Part shown: positions 1-11,630 of the stretch, one piece after another
Layout of the letters: every line of letters begins with the position of its first letter
Numbering within the stretch: the stretch's first letter is position 1
Source of the DNA: Pelomonas sp. Root405
GTDB lineage: Bacteria; Pseudomonadota; Gammaproteobacteria; Burkholderiales; Burkholderiaceae_C
Length of the DNA stretch: 64,000 nucleotides
NCBI RefSeq assembly: GCF_001425165.1
Contig: NZ_LMDU01000001.1
Span: forward strand, 714,075 to 778,074
Direction of reading: 5' to 3'
The notes under the pieces: generated by a model
Databases searched by the model: none
The model's input: only the letters and a program-made list of their open reading frames with translations
What the model was told of the DNA's origin: nothing
Position numbers and translations under genes: made by a program

Positions 1-592
1 GCGATTTCGGGTTGACCTGGGGGAATTCGGCCAGCGACGCGTCGAACAGCGGCGTCAGCAGGGCCTCGCTGCCCATGGTCATGCCTTCGTTGCTGGCATG
101 GGTCTCGTACAGCGCTTCGCCGGTCGCGCGGTCGCGCAGCAGCAGGGCCACGGCGCGGTCGTAGCGGCGGTCGAAGAAGGGGTCATGGCGCCAGCCCCAG
201 GGGCCGCGGCCGATGTAGCCATAGCGCGGCGACAGCAGCCGGCCACGCCAGCGCCACCACATCGGGTCGTCCCAGGGCACCGGGTCGTAGGCAGTGACGC
301 GGGCCCCGAGCGTCACCAGCACATCGGCGCTCTTGGCGTCGGCGGCGGGCTTGAAGCCGGCTCTTTCCAGCGCGCCCCTGGCGGCTTCCTCCAGCGCGGT
401 CTGGCGCTTGGCGGCCTCGTCGTTCTGCTGCTGCGAGGGCAGGCGGTCGAAGGCGTAGGTGCCCGGCCTGCGGTCGGCCGGCCAGGCGCCATAACTGGAA
501 ACGTCAGCGGAGATGGTGTACGGGCCGGCGCAACCGGTCAGTGCGGCGACCGACGCGGCGGCAAGGGCGGTAAGGATCAGGCGGCGATTCAT
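1..592 (-). CDS. DUF4136-like lipoprotein, 3' end outside window
   Basis: This is a partial gene: it starts with ATG at 592 and is still open at the left edge after about 197 codons. The N-terminus has two arginines, a short hydrophobic stretch and a lipobox (ALTGC, Cys near residue 23), so the product should be a lipidated, probably outer-membrane, protein. The middle carries the aromatic, Arg-rich stretch WWRWRGRLLSPRYGYIGRG, and the later part contains YDRAVALLLRDRATGEALYE, the strand pattern typical of DUF4136 lipoproteins. Their function is unknown. It lies downstream of ttcA on the same strand, about 60 bp away. The lipoprotein call is firm; the family call is by resemblance. Confidence 0.7.
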   Translation of the reverse strand, partial: MNRRLILTALAAASVAALTGCAGPYTISADVSSYGAWPADRRPGTYAFDRLPSQQQNDEAAKRQTALEEAARGALERAGFKPAADAKSADVLVTLGARVTAYDPVPWDDPMWWRWRGRLLSPRYGYIGRGPWGWRHDPFFDRRYDRAVALLLRDRATGEALYETHASNEGMTMGSEALLTPLFDASLAEFPQVNPKS

Positions 593-653
593 GGCGGCAC
601 CCTCATCGTTGTGATGCCGTGATTCTGAACTGGCCGCTTTGCCCTTGTGTAAA

Positions 654-1577
654 TCAGCGTTGCAGCGTGATGACGGCGGCCGGTGCCGGCGTCGCGCAGC
701 TCTCGTGGTCGTCGAAGGCGATGTCGCCATCGGGCTCGGCCTGGCCGGTGGCGCGCATGGTCTCGAACGGGAACAGCTTCTTGTCCATCATGTGCGACGG
801 CACGATGTTGCCCATGGCGGTGAAGATGTTGTCGATGCGGCCGGGGTAGCGCTTTTCCCACTCGTTGATCATGGCCTTGACCTGCACGCGTTGCAGGTTC
901 TCCTGGCTGCCGCAGAGGTTGCACGGAATGATCGGGAACTCGCGATGTTCGGCCCAGCGGGCCAGGTCGGGCTCTTTCACATAGGCCAGCGGCCGGATGA
1001 CGACGTTCTTGCCGTCGTCGCTGACCAGCTTGGCCGGCATGCCCTTCATGCGGCTGCCGAAGAACATGTTCAGGAACAGCGTCGTGACCATGTCGTCGCG
1101 GTGATGGCCCAGCGCGATCTTCGTGGCCCCCAATTCGCCTGCCACGCGGTACAGGATGCCGCGGCGCAGGCGCGAGCACAGGCTGCAGGTGGTCTTGCCC
1201 TCGGGGATGAGTCGCTTGACGATGGAATAGGTGTCCTGGTTCTCGATGTGGAAATCCACGCCGCGCGAACGCAGGTAGTTGGGCAGCACCTCTTCCGGGA
1301 AGCCGGGCTGCTTCTGGTCGAGGTTGACGGCGACGAGGCTGAACTTGATCGGCGCGCGCTGCTGCAGGTTCAGCAGGATGTCCAGCATCGCGTAGCTGTC
1401 CTTGCCGCCTGACAGGCAGACCATGACCTTGTCGCCGTCCTCGATCATGTTGAAGTCGGTGATGGCCTGACCGACCTGGCGATGCAGGCGCTTGGACAGC
1501 TTGTTGATCTCGTGCGCGGCCTTCTTGTCGGCGGCGGCTTGATCGATATCGATGACTTCGGACATGTTGTTCACCAT
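654..1577 (-). CDS. ttcA: tRNA 2-thiocytidine(32) synthetase TtcA
   Basis: TtcA is a cytoplasmic, ATP-dependent Fe-S enzyme that thiolates C32 of certain tRNAs. The product has 307 residues, normal for the family. The PP-loop SGGKDS lies at residues 56-61 and the two CxxC pairs (C131/C134 in CSLC, C219/C222 in CNLC) are at the expected cluster and sulfur-transfer sites. GHHRDD near residue 157 is also conserved. The start used overlaps the end of the upstream flavoenzyme-FolB gene by 7 bases. An in-frame ATG at 1565, 5 bases after that stop, is an equally good start. The overlap implies translational coupling at the end of the msrP-msrQ run. Confidence 0.96.
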   Translation of the reverse strand: MVNNMSEVIDIDQAAADKKAAHEINKLSKRLHRQVGQAITDFNMIEDGDKVMVCLSGGKDSYAMLDILLNLQQRAPIKFSLVAVNLDQKQPGFPEEVLPNYLRSRGVDFHIENQDTYSIVKRLIPEGKTTCSLCSRLRRGILYRVAGELGATKIALGHHRDDMVTTLFLNMFFGSRMKGMPAKLVSDDGKNVVIRPLAYVKEPDLARWAEHREFPIIPCNLCGSQENLQRVQVKAMINEWEKRYPGRIDNIFTAMGNIVPSHMMDKKLFPFETMRATGQAEPDGDIAFDDHESCATPAPAAVITLQR

Positions 1578-2818
1578 GCACCCAGTTCGGTGCTGATTGC
1601 GACTTCACAGTCGGGAAAGATTTCGAGCTTGGTCAGCTTCAGGCGCACGCCGACGACGCCGGGCAGGCCCATCAGGCGGTTGCAGAGCTTGCCGAGCAGG
1701 GCCTCGACGAGGTCGGTGTGCTCGGCCGTGCACTCGTCGATGATGGCCGCGCGCACGCGGCGGTAGTCCAGCACGTGGCCGATATCGGCGTCCCGCGCAA
1801 CCACGGGCAGCGCGCCAAGGTTGACGTCGGCGTCGACCTGGATGGGCTGCGGACCGGTGCGCTCGAAGTCCAGCACACCGAGGTTGGCGCGAAAGCGCAG
1901 GCCCTGCAGGTGGATGACCTGGCGGTTGTTGTGGCGCTGCGGCGCCGCGGCCACCTGCGGGCGCAGCGACTGCTCGATCTGCTTGGCCGCCTGCACGCCG
2001 TCGGCCAGCGCCGTCTGCACGCAGGGGTGCCAGCGGCCGCTGGCATCGCCTGCGACAAAGGCGCGCTGGCGGGCGTGGGCGTCAAGCAGCGCGAAGGCGG
2101 AGGGCTCAGGCTCGAAGCCCAGCAGCGCGGCGGCGTGGTCGAAGCGCTCGGTGCCCACGGTGACGCCATCCGCATCGGGAAGCAGCGCCTCCGGCAGCGG
2201 CGTCGACAGGCGCCGCGTGATGCGCGGATGCGCCTCGATGCGTTCGACCAGGTGCGTCTGCGCGCGCCAGCCGCCGCGAGCCCACACGGTCACGTCGAAG
2301 TCGCGCTCGGCCAGGAAGAGGGCGTTTTCCGCCGCGTTGTCGCCGGCGCCCAGCAGCAGCACGCGGCCGGGCGCGAGCGTCGCGCGCTGCGCGGTCAGCG
2401 ACACGGCATCCAGCACGCGGGCATGGGGCGATGCGAAATAGCGCGCCGGGCGCAGCAGGCGCAGCCCGGTGGCGATCAGCAGAGCACGGGCCTGCACGCG
2501 CTCGCCACCGGCAAGCTGCAGCGTCCAGCCGTCCGCCGAATGGCGAGCCGACTCGACCTGCGCGCCCAGCCGCAGCGCCAGGCCCGGCGTGGCGCTGGCC
2601 TGGGCGGCGTATTGGTCCGCCAGGTCGGCCAGGCGCGCGGCCGGCTCGCCCAGCACCCAGTCCTGCGCAAAGTCGAGCGCTGCCAGGCCCGCGCACAGGC
2701 GCGGCGCCCGCTCGACGAGCAGGGTCGTCAGGCCGAGCTGGCCCAGCCATGACGCCGCGCTGCAGCCGGCGGGGCCGCCGCCGAGGATGGCTACGTCGAT
2801 GGAAAGGGGGCTGGGCAT
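1571..2818 (-). CDS. NAD(P)/FAD-dependent oxidoreductase fused to dihydroneopterin aldolase (FolB)
   Basis: One 415-residue frame carries two unrelated domains. Residues 1-290 form a thioredoxin-reductase-like flavoenzyme: GGGPAG at 13-18 (FAD), GAGDNAAEN at 157-165 (second dinucleotide site) and the family's C-terminal GDA motif at 258. The CxxC redox pair of true thioredoxin reductase is absent. Residues 302-412 form a whole FolB domain, with Glu319, Tyr352 and Lys397 in contexts (GVLDFE, LDYRRV, LTKLE) matching the aldolase active site. FolB makes 6-hydroxymethyl-dihydropterin in folate synthesis. The linker 285-300 is Gln/Ala/Arg-rich. No stop or frameshift is visible at the junction. It lies 26 bp behind msrQ and overlaps ttcA. 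The substrate of the flavoenzyme half is unknown. Confidence 0.85.
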   Translation of the reverse strand: MPSPLSIDVAILGGGPAGCSAASWLGQLGLTTLLVERAPRLCAGLAALDFAQDWVLGEPAARLADLADQYAAQASATPGLALRLGAQVESARHSADGWTLQLAGGERVQARALLIATGLRLLRPARYFASPHARVLDAVSLTAQRATLAPGRVLLLGAGDNAAENALFLAERDFDVTVWARGGWRAQTHLVERIEAHPRITRRLSTPLPEALLPDADGVTVGTERFDHAAALLGFEPEPSAFALLDAHARQRAFVAGDASGRWHPCVQTALADGVQAAKQIEQSLRPQVAAAPQRHNNRQVIHLQGLRFRANLGVLDFERTGPQPIQVDADVNLGALPVVARDADIGHVLDYRRVRAAIIDECTAEHTDLVEALLGKLCNRLMGLPGVVGVRLKLTKLEIFPDCEVAISTELGAW

Positions 2819-2844
2819 GGGTGCGGCGGGAACAAAGCCGCGAA

Positions 2845-3471
2845 TTATCCCAGCCGGCCCCGTTTTGCGCGCACCCGCTTCCAGACGCGCCACCCCAACA
2901 GCACGGCAAGCAGGGCGCCGTAGATGGCCGGCTCGGCAAAGTCGCTCTTGCCGGCGCGCATCCAGATGAAATGCAGCAGCGCAATGACCGCCACGGCATA
3001 GACCGCCTTGTGCAGCGCCTGCCAGCGCTTGGCGCCGAGGGCCTTGATGGCCTTGTTGAAGCTGGTGGCCGCCAGCGGCAACATCAGCACCCAGGCGGTG
3101 AAGCCCATCAGGATGAAGGGGCGCTTGGGGATGTCCGCGACGATTTCGGCCAGGTCCAGCCCCATGTCCAGCCAGCCATAGGCCAGCAGGTGCAGGCTGG
3201 CATAGAAGAAGGTGAACACGCCCAGCATGCGGCGAAAACGCGCCAGCGCGGCCAGGCCCGTCAGCTCGCGCAGCGGCGTGATGGTGAGCGTCAGCCACAG
3301 GCCGCGCAGCGCCCAATCGCCCAGGCCGCGGATCAGCGCCTCGGCCGGGTTGGCGCCCAACTGGTTGGCGAAGGCTGCGAAGACCAGCCAGCCCAGCGGC
3401 GCCAGGCACAGCAGGAACACCACCGGCTTGGCGGCACGGTGGAGCAACGCCGCCGACAGGGCCCGCTGCAT
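2845..3471 (-). CDS. msrQ: MsrQ, haem-binding membrane subunit of the MsrPQ methionine sulfoxide reductase
   Basis: MsrQ is an inner-membrane b-type haem protein that passes electrons from the respiratory chain or a cytosolic flavin reductase to periplasmic MsrP. The 208-residue product has about six hydrophobic segments and the family features TPLRELTGLAALARFRRMLG, a His in FYASLHLLAYGW and the LHKAVYAVAVIALLHFIW helix, whose histidines are likely haem ligands. ATG at 3471 lies 2 bases after the msrP stop, the usual msrP-msrQ arrangement. The upstream in-frame extension lies inside msrP and is not coding. The next gene in the run is the flavoenzyme-FolB fusion. Confidence 0.95.
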   Translation of the reverse strand: MQRALSAALLHRAAKPVVFLLCLAPLGWLVFAAFANQLGANPAEALIRGLGDWALRGLWLTLTITPLRELTGLAALARFRRMLGVFTFFYASLHLLAYGWLDMGLDLAEIVADIPKRPFILMGFTAWVLMLPLAATSFNKAIKALGAKRWQALHKAVYAVAVIALLHFIWMRAGKSDFAEPAIYGALLAVLLGWRVWKRVRAKRGRLG

Positions 3472-3473
3472 CG

Positions 3474-4442
3474 TCAGAAGTTGCGCTTCAAGTCCATGCC
3501 CGCGTAGAGCTGCCCGACCTGCGCTTCGTAGCCGTTGAACATCAGCGTCGGGCGCTTCTTGGCGAACAGCCCGTCCTCGCCGATGCGGCGCTCGCTTGCC
3601 TGGCTCCAGCGCGGGTGGGCGACGCCCGGGTTCACGTTGGAATAGAAGCCGTATTCCTGCGGCGCCGACTGTTCCCAGCTGCTGACCGGCTGTTTCTCGA
3701 CGAAGCGGATCTTGACGATGCTCTTGGCCGACTTGAAGCCGTACTTCCAGGGCAGCACGATGCGCACCGGCGCGCCGTTCTGGTTGGGCAGCACCTCGCC
3801 GTACATGCCGAAGGTCAGCAACGCCAGCGGGTGCATGGCTTCGTCCATGCGCAGCGCCTCGACGTACGGCCAGTCCAGCACGCCGGAGCGCAGCCCCGGC
3901 ATCTGCGCGCGGTCGGCCAGCGTCGTGAACTCGACGAACTTGGCCTTGCCCGTGGGCTCCGCCCGCTTGATCAGTTCTGACAGCGAATAGCCCACCCAGG
4001 GGATGACCATGCTCCAGCCCTCGACGCAGCGCAGCCGGTAGATGCGCTCTTCCATGGCGCTGAGCTTGAGCAAGGCATCGATGTCGTAGCGGCCCGGCTT
4101 GGCGCATTCGCCTTCGATCACCACTGTCCACGGCCGGGTCTTCAGCGTGTGGGCGCGTGCCGCGGGGTCGGACTTGTCGGTGCCGAACTCGTAGAAGTTG
4201 TTGTACGAGCTGGCGTCAGCGTAGCTGGTGGGCTTGTCGAGCACGACGGCACCGGCCGCGGCCGAGCGGGCGCCGGGCAACTTGGCCAACTTGCCGCCCC
4301 CCGGGGCGGACTGAGCCAGCGCCAGCGGCGAGGCCGCCGCCAGGCCCAGGCCGGCAAGCGCCGTGCGGCGGTTGAGGTAGACGGCGCGTGGCGTGATCTC
4401 GCTTGAAACGGGCTCGTGGGGGGCGGGGATTCGGATCAGCAT
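3474..4442 (-). CDS. msrP: MsrP, periplasmic molybdoenzyme methionine sulfoxide reductase
   Basis: MsrP reduces methionine sulfoxide in periplasmic proteins using a molybdopterin cofactor. The 322-residue product has a Tat signal with the twin arginine at residues 25-26 (LNRRTALAG) and an Ala-rich segment ending ALAQ. The Mo-ligand cysteine is C139 in [15 protein letters not shown], the signature of the YedY/MsrP family. The [16 protein letters not shown] block is also typical. I prefer ATG 4442 over a start 18 codons upstream because it gives a normal Tat signal length. It is the first gene of the minus-strand run msrP-msrQ-flavoenzyme/folB-ttcA. The 164-bp gap upstream separates it from a divergent nuclease gene. 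Confidence 0.95.
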   Translation of the reverse strand: MLIRIPAPHEPVSSEITPRAVYLNRRTALAGLGLAAASPLALAQSAPGGGKLAKLPGARSAAAGAVVLDKPTSYADASSYNNFYEFGTDKSDPAARAHTLKTRPWTVVIEGECAKPGRYDIDALLKLSAMEERIYRLRCVEGWSMVIPWVGYSLSELIKRAEPTGKAKFVEFTTLADRAQMPGLRSGVLDWPYVEALRMDEAMHPLALLTFGMYGEVLPNQNGAPVRIVLPWKYGFKSAKSIVKIRFVEKQPVSSWEQSAPQEYGFYSNVNPGVAHPRWSQASERRIGEDGLFAKKRPTLMFNGYEAQVGQLYAGMDLKRNF

Positions 4443-4606
4443 GGAGGCTTTCAAGAGCGGAGGGCTGGCATCTGTGTCGGGCCGGTACGGGCGCAACTTA
4501 CACCGGCAGCGGTAGTCATGTCGGAGGGCGGCAGAAATCCCGGGTTGCCAAGTTGCCCACGGTGCGGCTTTTTAAGATGCGCCCACAAGACCAAGGGGGG
4601 TGCTGT

Positions 4607-5485
4607 ATGGCAAGGCATACGAAGAGACGCGGCCGCAGGATGCAACGCCCGTTGAGCGCGGCTGTCAGGCTGCTGCTGTTGGGCGTGGCTTTGCTGGCTA
4701 CGCCGTGGCTGCTGGGCCAGTCGCCGCTTGGCAGCGGGCTGACGGTGTTGCGACCGCTAGGTTGGACCATGGTGGTCGCCTCTGCCTTGTTCTTCGTGCT
4801 GGCGTTTTGGGGCAATCGAAATGCCCGCAAGGCGGCCCGGCCCCGTGTGGCACCGGAGCCGGAGCCTCGGCGCGACCCTTTGCTGGCTGAGGCGTTGCCG
4901 AAGCTTCAGCAGACGCAGCCCGTCAACCCGCTGGTGTGGAGCCACGTCGTGTTCGACGCCATCGAGTGGCGGCGGTTCGAGGCCGTCGTGGAGGCGCTGT
5001 TCCAGCAGGCGGGCTTTGAAACCAGGTCTCAAAGCCATGGCGCCGATGGCGGCGTGGACGTGTGGCTGTATTCGCGCGCCGTGCCTGACCGCCCGGTGAG
5101 CGTCGTTCAATGCAAGCACTGGCAGGGCCGGCGCGTGGGCGTGGACAAGATCCGCGAGCTGCGTGGCGTGATGGCCGCGCACGACGTGAAGCGCGGGCAG
5201 TTCGCGACGACGTCCACCTTCACGCCGGATGCGATCGCGTTTGCGCGCGAGAACAGCGTCAACCTGCTCGACGTGGACGCCTTGCTCGCGTTGATCGCCC
5301 AGCGCACGCCCGAGCAGCAAATGGCCTTGCTGGCCGTGGCGCATGAGGGCGACTACGCGCGGCCGAGCTGCGCAAGTTGCGGCAGCAAACTGGTGGAGCG
5401 CACGGCCAAGAATGGCGGCAGCAGGTTCTGGGGCTGCCCCGGCTTCCCTCGCTGCCGCACGACGCTGCCAATGCGGTCGTCCTGA
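4607..5485 (+). CDS. Membrane-anchored Mrr-like restriction endonuclease with topoisomerase-type zinc ribbon
   Basis: The 292-residue product starts with a basic stretch and two hydrophobic segments (about 17-37 and 51-69). A Mrr_cat-like nuclease fold follows at about 117-240. The PD-(D/E)xK-type residues are visible as DGGVD (D147, D151) and QCK (168-170). The C-terminus (255-285) is a four-cysteine zinc ribbon, CxxC...CPGFPRC, like those at the end of bacterial topoisomerase I. Such proteins are often annotated 'restriction endonuclease', but no methyltransferase is adjacent and the substrate is unknown; roles in DNA quality control or phage defence are inference. ATG 4607 follows a G-rich stretch (AAGGGGGG) that can serve as ribosome-binding site. 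It converges on dnaE2 with a 13-bp gap. Confidence 0.8.
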   Translation: MARHTKRRGRRMQRPLSAAVRLLLLGVALLATPWLLGQSPLGSGLTVLRPLGWTMVVASALFFVLAFWGNRNARKAARPRVAPEPEPRRDPLLAEALPKLQQTQPVNPLVWSHVVFDAIEWRRFEAVVEALFQQAGFETRSQSHGADGGVDVWLYSRAVPDRPVSVVQCKHWQGRRVGVDKIRELRGVMAAHDVKRGQFATTSTFTPDAIAFARENSVNLLDVDALLALIAQRTPEQQMALLAVAHEGDYARPSCASCGSKLVERTAKNGGSRFWGCPGFPRCRTTLPMRSS

Positions 5486-5498
5486 ATCAAGCGCGAGG

Positions 5499-8909
<3,411 letters not shown>

Positions 8910-8946
8910 GGGTGCGCCCTGCGCTTGGGATGGTCCCGCGTGGCCT

Positions 8947-10242
8947 TCATGCAAACACCCCATGCAGGAACCACTCTGACGCCGAAGAGGCGGCATCGGG
9001 AAATCGCTCGTGATAGATCCACAGCAATCCGCGCGCCGCGCTGCGGTAGACGTAGTAGTCGCGCGTCTGCAGGCGGTGGCGGCCTTCCCACCAGCCGGCC
9101 TCGATGCGGTGCGGCCCGCTGATGCGTGCCAGCGGCCCGGCATACACCGGCTGCTCCTGGGCATCGCAGCGCAGCGGTTGCGGCGGCTCGACCAGCCAGG
9201 TCGGCTGCGGCCCGGGCGGCGGTCGCACGGCCGCCGCCGGCGGCGCCGGCCAGGGCTGCCAGCTTTGCATGCGGGCCAGTCGGTGGTCCTCATGCAGCCG
9301 GCCTTCACGCACCTGGCCAGCGCCCAGGCGCACGGACAACCGCTCCAGCAGCGCATTCGTCGTCGCGCGCTCCTGCGGATCCGAGGGGCCGGGCAGCAGG
9401 CTGCTGCTGGCTTCTTCCAGCGGCAGCACGCCATCGGCGCTGAGGCTGATCTCGCCGGCCGGTGCGGCCAGCGTCGTGCGGGCCAGGTGCTCGCCCAGCA
9501 GACGCGTCAGACGGCGCAGGTCGCGCGTCGTGTCGGCTGTGGCGATGCTCAGCTCGCCGCTGCCGGCTACATCACGCGCACGCATCGCATCGTGTTGCCA
9601 GGCCAGGCGCAGCGTGCGCACGCCGGCATGGCGCGCGGCCAGGAAGGCGCAGAGCTGGCGCAGCAGCGTCTCGGCGAAGTGCAGCAGCACGGGCGCATGC
9701 TCGACCCGCCAGGGCAGCTCCAGCCGTGCGTCGAAGCGCTCGGGCAGCGTCAGCCAGTCGTGCACCTCGGGCAGGTCGCCATAGGCCCGGTCCAGCGCGG
9801 CCAGCAGCGCCGGGCCGAAACGCTTGGCCAGCGCGGAGCGCGGCAGCCGGCGCAGCTCGCCCAGGCGTGTGCAGCCCAGCCGGGACAGCATGGCGTGATG
9901 GGCTTGAGCGGCGCTCAGTGCCGCCAGTGGCAGTGCGTCCAGGCGCTCATTGAGCGGGCCGTGCCGCGGCGCTGGCGCCGCACGCGCCAGCGCCAGCGCC
10001 GCCAGCGCGGTCGGTGCCCAGGCCATGGCGCCCAGCCCCAAGCCGATCAATGCCGACTCGGCCTGGAGCTTCTGGCGCAAGGCACGGGCGCCGCCGAACA
10101 GGCGCAGGCTGGCCGCCACCTCGGCGACGACGGCTTCCTCCAGCCGTGCGACGCGTGGCGTGAAGCTCAGCGCCAGCCAGCCCAGCGCGTCGACATCGCC
10201 GGCCGGCGCATCAGGCGTGCTGCACAGGGCGAGCCAGCGCAT
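8947..10242 (-). CDS. imuB: ImuB, Y-family polymerase-like mutasome scaffold
   Basis: ImuB resembles DinB-type polymerases but lacks catalytic activity; it links DnaE2 to the beta clamp and ImuA. The 431-residue product keeps EVAASLRLFGG and the helix-hairpin-helix region (LSRLGCTRLGELRRLPRSALAKRFG) of the family, while the N-terminal aspartates needed for catalysis in true Y-family polymerases are not evident. The C-terminal part ends with the ImuB-typical YYVYRSAARGLLWIYHERFP and WFLHGVFA. It overlaps imuA by 32 bp and is followed by dnaE2 after 37 bp, consistent with one SOS-regulated transcript. I could not place a clear clamp-binding peptide. Confidence 0.93.
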   Translation of the reverse strand: MRWLALCSTPDAPAGDVDALGWLALSFTPRVARLEEAVVAEVAASLRLFGGARALRQKLQAESALIGLGLGAMAWAPTALAALALARAAPAPRHGPLNERLDALPLAALSAAQAHHAMLSRLGCTRLGELRRLPRSALAKRFGPALLAALDRAYGDLPEVHDWLTLPERFDARLELPWRVEHAPVLLHFAETLLRQLCAFLAARHAGVRTLRLAWQHDAMRARDVAGSGELSIATADTTRDLRRLTRLLGEHLARTTLAAPAGEISLSADGVLPLEEASSSLLPGPSDPQERATTNALLERLSVRLGAGQVREGRLHEDHRLARMQSWQPWPAPPAAAVRPPPGPQPTWLVEPPQPLRCDAQEQPVYAGPLARISGPHRIEAGWWEGRHRLQTRDYYVYRSAARGLLWIYHERFPDAASSASEWFLHGVFA

Positions 10243-11092
10243 GGGGGCGCTCCGACGGGGGGCTGACCGGCGTGGGCGCGGGCACGGGTTCGGGTGCAGG
10301 CAGGGGCTTGCGCCTGGCCGCCGTCAGCAGCGGTTCGACCGCGCCCGGCACGGCGGGCAGCGTCAGCCAGCCTTCGTGCGCGGGCCCGCGGCGCTTGAGC
10401 AGGTGCACCTGCAGATCCCAGCTGTCGCCGGGCTTGACGACGAGTCGCAGCGGCGCGGCCGAAGACTGCTGGCCGGCGCGCTCGGGCCGCATCAGGAAGA
10501 TGGGGGCGTCAGAGCTCAGCGCGCTGACCTGCAGCCGACGGATCTGCTCGGGCCGCGCCTCGGGCAGCCAGGCCAGCACGGCGACGCGCGACTTGATGGC
10601 CTGCTCGGCGGCCCAGAGCGCCTCGGCCGGCGTCCCGGTGGACACCCAGATCAGCGCCGACGGCGGCAGGCCGAGGGCTTGCAGGCCGGGCAGGTGCGGC
10701 GTCTGCGGCGGGTTGACGAGCAGCAGCGCGCGCATCGCCGCCACGGAGGCCGTCTTGCGCGGGCGCCGGCCCACCTGCGGCGTGGACGACGGCCCCTGGC
10801 TGGCCCACCAGGCGTGCAGGCCGGGCGCCAGCAGCCGCCACTCCAGCACGCCGGGCTGCGGTGTCAGCAGCTCCACGGCCGATCGGGTCGGCCAGCCGCC
10901 GCCGGGCAGTTCGGCATCCAGAGCCGCAAAGCCGCTGGACAGGGTCGGGTCGGCCGCGGTGCTCAGGCTGCTGCCTCGCCAGAGGCGGCCTTGCAATTGG
11001 GCTTCAAACGGCAGCTTGCCGAGGGGGGGCTTGGGCGGCAGGCGCCCCCCGGAGAGCGGGCTGACGGTGGGGGAAAGAATGGCGGACAACAT
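10211..11092 (-). CDS. imuA: ImuA, RecA/SulA-like mutasome accessory protein
   Basis: ImuA (ImuA1/SulA-related) is a RecA-fold protein needed for the ImuB-DnaE2 mutasome. The 293-residue product contains LSSGFAALDAELPGGGWPTRSAVELL, cited here by its parts LSSGFAALD and LPGGGWP, which align with the RecA core start; the P-loop that follows is degenerate, as in the family. The C-terminal 40 residues are Pro-rich. ATG 11092 is chosen because the longer in-frame reading would run through the LexA box and promoter just upstream. No strong ribosome-binding site is visible before it. First gene of the cassette; its end overlaps imuB. Confidence 0.9.
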   Translation of the reverse strand: MLSAILSPTVSPLSGGRLPPKPPLGKLPFEAQLQGRLWRGSSLSTAADPTLSSGFAALDAELPGGGWPTRSAVELLTPQPGVLEWRLLAPGLHAWWASQGPSSTPQVGRRPRKTASVAAMRALLLVNPPQTPHLPGLQALGLPPSALIWVSTGTPAEALWAAEQAIKSRVAVLAWLPEARPEQIRRLQVSALSSDAPIFLMRPERAGQQSSAAPLRLVVKPGDSWDLQVHLLKRRGPAHEGWLTLPAVPGAVEPLLTAARRKPLPAPEPVPAPTPVSPPSERPHALARPVQHA

Positions 11093-11143
11093 GGCCAGAC
11101 AGACAAGCAAGAGGAAAGAAATCGAGCTTGAATGAGAGCACAA

Positions 11144-11163
11144 TACTGTATTTATATCCAGTA
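11144..11163 (-). promoter_or_regulatory. LexA-binding SOS box upstream of imuA
   Basis: The 20-mer TACTGTATTTATATCCAGTA differs from the classical proteobacterial LexA consensus (TACTGTATATATATACAGTA) at two positions and keeps the CTG-N10-CAG core. It lies 51 bp before the imuA start and covers the likely -10 element, the standard place for LexA repression. imuA-imuB-dnaE2 cassettes are known LexA targets. The divergent YCII gene starts 80 bp on the other side and might share the control, but that is speculation. Confidence 0.88.
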
Positions 11164-11178
11164 TTTTTTGGCAATCAA
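11151..11178 (-). promoter_or_regulatory. Sigma-70 promoter of the imuA operon, overlapped by the LexA box
   Basis: On the minus strand, TTGATT (11173-11178) and TATAAA (11151-11156) stand 16 bp apart, a good sigma-70 pair. The -10 lies wholly inside the LexA box, so bound repressor would exclude polymerase. Transcription should begin near 11144, leaving a leader of roughly 50 nt. Confidence 0.65.
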
Positions 11179-11243
11179 CCTGGCGCGGCGCTAGCATTCC
11201 GCAGCTTTGCCCAGGTGAACTGCGACTTCCAGGAGATTCCCTC

Positions 11244-11630
11244 ATGCCGATGAACGACTATCTGGTGCTCTCCCGCGGCCAATGGGATGAAGACGCGAGC
11301 CCGCAGGCCGTGCAGGCTGCCATCGACGCCTTCTATGTCTGGTACGAGCAAGGCCTGGCCGAGGGTCGGCTCAAGCCGGGCAGCCGCCTCGAACCCGGTG
11401 CTCGCATCGTCGCCAAGGGCGGCCTCGTCACCGACGGCCCCTTTGCCGAGACCAAGGAGTGGGTCGGCGGCTACTGGTTCATCGTCGCGGAAACGCTGGA
11501 GCAGGCTGCGGCGATTGCCCTCGAAAACCCCTGCCTGCAGTTCGGCCTGACGCTGGAAATCCGCCCGCTGGACGGCACCCGTGCCGATGTGACGGTACCG
11601 ACCAACGAGACGCCTGCGACCTGGCGTTAG
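11244..11630 (+). CDS. YCII-related (DGPF) domain protein
   Basis: A 128-residue single-domain protein of the YCII/DGPF family. The signature VTDGPFAETKEWVGGYWFI is intact, and the alternating strands and helices suggest the usual ferredoxin-like fold. No activity is assigned to most members; many sit next to ECF sigma-factor genes, but none is present here. ATG 11244 has a clear ribosome-binding site (CAGGAGA) 8 bases upstream. Its stop overlaps the stop of the convergent kinase gene by three bases. The gene is divergent from the imuA cassette across a 151-bp region that holds the LexA box. Confidence 0.85.
   Translation: MPMNDYLVLSRGQWDEDASPQAVQAAIDAFYVWYEQGLAEGRLKPGSRLEPGARIVAKGGLVTDGPFAETKEWVGGYWFIVAETLEQAAAIALENPCLQFGLTLEIRPLDGTRADVTVPTNETPATWR

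Noticed and set aside
2819-3409. Upstream extension of the flavoenzyme-FolB frame
   Set aside because: The extra 197 codons lie in the wrong frame of msrQ and show Arg/Gly/Ala-rich shadow composition; ATG 2818 directly precedes the FAD motif.
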